The notes beneath the pieces were generated by a model that was given only the letters and a program-made list of their open reading frames with translations, did no database searches and had not been told where the DNA came from. The translations under genes and the position numbers were made by a program. From Fomitopsis serialis (lineage: Eukaryota; Basidiomycota; Agaricomycetes; Polyporales; Fomitopsidaceae), in NCBI RefSeq assembly GCF_022376445.1, contig NW_025955370.1, positions 1 to 34,467 of the forward strand: DNA of 34,467 nucleotides. The letters run 5' to 3'. Numbering within the stretch: the stretch's first letter is position 1; every line of letters starts with the position of its first letter. Positions 30,724 through 34,467 of the stretch are shown in pieces.

Positions 30724-32368
30724 ATGGCGATACATTTCGCTCTGCTATTGCGGGTGCTGCCATGGTTCAGGTGACGGAAGCCGCAAGTGTTTCGCTCACT
30801 TCATGGTAAGGCGGTATACTGTGCCAATTTCTACGAGCTTAGACTCAAGGCTAGCATGGAATGCTTAGGTACAAAACTCGTACTCCTATGCAGCATCCGA
30901 TTGGCAGAGTGACATAACCACCGCCGCTGGTATTGGGATTGACGGCTTCGGTAAGGATTGTATTCGCATACCTCCTAGATGCTGATGCCCTATAGCCTCA
31001 ACATGCTCAGAATGACTATGAAGTCGACCGTCTCGTGGACGCCTTTAGCGTCGCTGAGGCCCAGGGCTTCAAGCTGTTCTTTTCGTTCGACATGTCCTAC
31101 TCTTGGGCGAGCAGCGACATGGTTAGCATCGTCCAGAGTATGCTAACAGCTCAGCCATGTATACATGGAACGACGCCGTTCTAGTGTCTACCTACTCCGG
31201 TGAATCGTATGGCGACTCGTTCTGGTCCGACTTCAAGTCCACTCTGGCTGCTGACGGCATCACAATTATTCTTGCACCGGCGTTCACGACCTACCGCGAC
31301 CCGAGCGATGCGATTCCTTAATGTCCACGTTCTCGTCCATTGATGGCTTCTTCAATTGGTGGTCCTGGTAAGCCTCGCTAACCCCTCCCTATCGTTCGTA
31401 TTGACAGCGGGAAAGGCCCGCTGATGTCGATGCCAACCTCACCACTGCCACGGACCTCGCATATCAGGCGGTAGTGAAGTCCGACCGTACAGGCCCCTAC
31501 ATCATGTGTAAGGAAACTTCACTTGTTGACATGATATATCGGCTTGAACTTTGTGAAGCTGTGTCTCCTTGGCAGTTCAAGAATCTTGGAACGAACGAAC
31601 CGACTGGGTCGAGCTGAGCGATACATTATGGTACTACCGGTGGCTGCAAGCGATCCAGGATGTCAACCGGATATCGTTGAGATCGTGACGTGAGCACACC
31701 AGTTCTGCCTTTTATCGGAAATAAGCCTCAAACCAACCTTGGGTGTAGCTGGAACGACTACGCCGAATCTCACTACATCGGAGAAATCAACTCAAACGTC
31801 GATCTTGGTGACCTGGCCCCGAACTACGTGCGCATTTGTGCATCCGTCTCACTGACGTTATGATGATCTATTCATTAGGTCGACGGTTTCCCCCATACCT
31901 ACTGGAGGAACGTATCGCAGTACTTCATCAGCTGGTACAAGTCCGGGCGCACCAACGTGACGGTATGTAGGGTTAAAATCTTGATCTTCGCTCAATGGTC
32001 TGAGACATCATGATGAACAGGATGATCAAGTCATCTTCTGGTACCGTGGCTGGCCAAAGGACACAACATGCAGCACTGGTTCGCCACCCCGCAATTACGG
32101 ATTCCCAGTTGATGCGGTCTTCGCGCTGGCACTGCTGAGCTCCGAGGCCAGCGTACAGCTGTACATCGGGTCGAACTCATTCTCTTGGGACGCTCCCGCT
32201 GGTGCTAGCATAGGCAGCGTGCCCTTTCCGACCGAAGATTCTCAGATACCGTATATTGAGATCGTGCGCGATAATACCACGATCAAGAGCGGTTACGGTA
32301 GTCTCCAAGTGAACCAGACTGGATGTTCTTACTACAACTTCAATCCCTGGGTGGGCATTATTGACTGA
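30724..32368 (+). CDS. Glycoside hydrolase family 71 alpha-1,3-glucanase (mutanase), six apparent -1 frameshifts
   Basis: GH71 enzymes cleave alpha-1,3-glucan of fungal cell walls. Conserved segments appear in order. They are RKCFAHFM (30782-30805), VQNSYSYAASDWQSDITTAA with GIGIDGF (30869-30950), NDYEVDRLVDAFSVAEAQGF with KLFFSFDMSYSW (from 31011), and MYTWNDAVLVSTYSGESYGD (from 31157). They continue with MSTFSSIDGFFNWWSWPADV, GPYIMSVSPWQFKN, SWNERTDWVELSDTLWYYRW, TWNDYAESHYIGEI, VDGFPHTYWRNVSQYFISWY, FWYRGWPKDTTC and YNFNPWVGIID, ending at TGA 32366. GT-AG introns fall at 30806-30868, 30951-30995, 31368-31415, 31508-31558, 31690-31748 and further on. Six junctions (about 31000, 31009, 31155, 31317, 31582 and 31668) each lack one base. 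The N-terminus and signal peptide are not resolved, so the start is approximate. Confidence 0.8.
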
Positions 32369-32505
32369 GTAGATCAGGTCGTTGGGGAATCTATTGGAAA
32401 GCACAGCTACCGAACGCACATTTATGGGGCATCTATGAGTTGTTGAGTGCTGATCCGTCTATTGTATATCTGCTTGTAGGCTTTCGTTACGCAGGAAATG
32501 ATCAC

Positions 32506-34432
32506 TCATTCCGTCCTCCTGGCTACGCGAGGCACCAACGCCCAGCAAATACCTTGCGCTCCCAGAAGCGCTACCACAGTCGGCTCCACCACCCAAATAC
32601 CACTCCTCGTGCTCATGACACCGACCACCAGCGGCCACAACGCGCTGCCGCTCTGCCCGATGGAGCTTATAAGCGCAAAAGCGTCCGCATGCATGCTGCG
32701 AGGGATCAGCTTCCCGCCAGCTATGATCGCAGCCGTGTAGAACGTGGAGATAGCAAGGCCAACGAAAGCCGTGCACACGGCTGTGGATGCGAAGGAGGGA
32801 ATCCACCATGCCATGAACTCCAAACCGATGGCGCACAGTAGATAGACGAAGACCGCGAGTCGCTCCCCCATGAGTATGTTAAGGGCGGGAAGCGCGATCC
32901 TGCCGACCGCGACACCTGTGCAATTAAAAATGCGAGTCAGATTACAACAGTCGAAAGTCGAGAACCGTCTCACCGAGATAGAAAGCCGAAGCCACCCAGG
33001 ACGCTCCTTCCGGGCTGCCTTTTCTCACTTCCAGCGTGTATGATACAATCCAACCACCGCTACCACAATACGTCATTTCACGAGCACACCGCAAGAAAAA
33101 CAGCAACGTACATAGACTCCTCGGCCCTGCGATCACGATCAACATGGTAAGACACTGAGGGACACTCAACACGTACCCGACGTAGAACAGAAGAAACATG
33201 GACAACGTCCATACGGCACGGCTCTTCAGAATAGCGCCACTGATCGCAGAGTTGGTCATGTTCTCGCCGTTTTCTGACCCATTTTCAGCGGGATGCTGTG
33301 GAAGGGAATGTAAGTCGTGGAAAGCAAGCCATGCTAAGGCCAGGACGGGGATGTTCATCCCAACGTTGGTCAGGTAGAAGAAGTGGTACTGAAATCAGCC
33401 GGGTGTCAGTCGAGAAACATGAATGAGAAGGAAACTTACCGGGATACCACGACTCGCCATAGCGGTCGCAACTAATGGACTTGCAAACGCGCCCAAGCCG
33501 TAGATGCCGTGCAAGAGGCCGGTCCACATAAGTGGTTTGGGCAGGGTAGCGAAGTACGCGTTACACAGTCCAAGCTGTCGCATGCTATGAGCTCGGGTTC
33601 GTCGCGATCATGCAAATTAAAAGGACCTGGGTCGCAAAAGCAGTTCCTACGACGAAGAAGCCAAAAACATCACAGAAAAACTCTTCTGCTGCGAGCTGTT
33701 GATGATGTTCTAAACAAATGAATTAATCTTAGCCCCTTACATCATGACCACGATGCAGCGTGACGCAACAGCATACCCCGGCCAACTCAACGATCGCGGA
33801 AACACAGAACGCATAACCGAAACCAATTCTCCGCGCCATAGCTCCAGCTCCAGCGGCTGCAACCAGGTAACCTACGAACGTGCAGACAAACAAGATGGCG
33901 ACATGTGCGTAGGTTATAGCGAAGGCCTTCTCGATGTAGGGGATGAGAGCACCAGTGGAGCCTCCACTAGAACAGATAAAACGTCTCAATCAGCCTGGCC
34001 TGGATGAATTTAAAGGGGATGGACTGACTTCCATCCGGCAAGGAACAGTGTGAAGAACGAAGCACCCATACGCAAGATGCGCATCCTCTTACTCTCAATG
34101 AGAGGTTCGAGAGTTGGAACTACAGCTTCATGAAGAATAGGCGGATACGCATAAGCCTCATTCACGTTTCCCGCCGCGCCAGAATCTGCTGGACGATCGT
34201 ATTCCGCGGCAGCATACGCCCCTGACTTCACGTCTTCTTTGTTATGAACGTCACAGGCAGCGATGGTCTCGTCGGAAGGCCCTCTTCTGAACGCGGGGCG
34301 CACAGACAAGTACGGTTCGGCCCCTGTTGACACAGTCGTCTGGTTCAAGTCGTCAGGTAGCTCAGCCCTAGGATCGGACAAAGCGGGTTGATGGCCATGG
34401 ATCCCCGCCTCGGGCAGTTCGTGGGATTCCAT
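32506..34432 (-). CDS. Major facilitator superfamily transporter (fungal FucP/Bsc6-like)
   Basis: Exons: 34432-34029, 33966-33777, 33709-33627, 33574-33440, 33388-33177, 33059-32974 and 32915-32506. A hydrophilic N-terminus of about 115 residues leads into helix 1 (MGASFFTLFLAGWN), then GGSTGALIPYIEKAF, HVAILFVCTFVGYLVAAAGA and ARRIGFGYAFCVSAIVELAG. Later segments are GLLHGIYGLGAFASPLVATA, GGWIVSYTLEVRKGSPEGAS, YLGVAVGRIALPALN, LCAIGLEFMAWWIPSFASTA, AFALISSIGQSGSALWPLVV and ALLGAQGICWALVPRVA. The order matches fungal MFS proteins that are predicted sugar-type permeases; the substrate is unknown. The 33709-33627 exon reads GFFVVGTAFATQ only if one base is missing near 33777-33709. The intron 33060-33176 is longer than the rest and may hide a tiny exon. 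The gene ends 137 bp from GH71, tail to tail. Confidence 0.82.
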
Positions 34433-34467
34433 GCCTTGCAGAGGGGCAGTCAGAGTTGGGGTGAGAG

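Noticed and set aside
31000..31670. Reading the GH71 frame changes as extra introns
   Set aside because: Each shift is a single base inside a conserved motif with no GT-AG pair nearby, so splicing cannot account for them.

Overview
This window is nuclear DNA of a filamentous basidiomycete. The likely source is an Agaricomycete of polypore or white-rot type. Nearly every gene is split by GT-AG introns of about 49-62 nt. Neighbouring genes lie close together on both strands. The gene set (lipin, a Barentsz-domain protein, a GH71 alpha-1,3-glucanase, a GH32 fructosidase, and an agaricomycete gag-like repeat protein with Cys/His zinc motifs) fits that assignment. No species can be named from sequence reading alone.

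Layout: 2-1103 is the C-terminal end of MCM6 (+). 1917-2450 is the LYR-motif complex I subunit NDUFB9/B22 (+). 2782-5555 is a TPR-SET domain protein (+). 5820-7851 is a secreted GH32 enzyme (-). 8518-9170 may hold a short unidentified gene (+). 9340-10912 holds the two halves of one tRNA-Ile(AAU) gene (-), separated by a 1,480-bp GC-rich segment that carries its own TATA box and an intronless reading frame. 11219-13967 is a transposon-rich tract with a gag-like remnant and inverted and direct repeats. 13968-17935 is lipin/PAH1 (-, nine exons). 18511-19116 is an unknown three-exon gene (-). 19484-23211 is a seven-helix membrane protein (+). 23747-25202 is THO subunit Tex1/THOC3 (-, eight exons). 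26151-28808 is a Barentsz/CASC3-type protein (-). 30724-32368 is GH71 (+). 32506-34432 is an MFS transporter (-).

The conserved genes are unrelated housekeeping functions: replication, respiration, lipid synthesis and mRNA export. GH71 and the MFS transporter end tail to tail and could both serve sugar metabolism, but the sequence does not show that they are linked. THOC3 and the Barentsz-type protein both belong to mRNP biology.

Two observations stand out. First, the tRNA-Ile gene is cut precisely between positions 42 and 43 by a compositionally foreign segment, while both halves stay structurally complete and keep the Pol III terminator. Second, four genes (7TM, Barentsz, GH71, MFS) need roughly twenty frame changes. 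Nearly all resolve as single missing bases in one direction while the encoded protein stays conserved. This looks more like deletion errors in the assembly than like gene decay. The other genes are open from end to end and their exon lengths sum exactly to whole codons.
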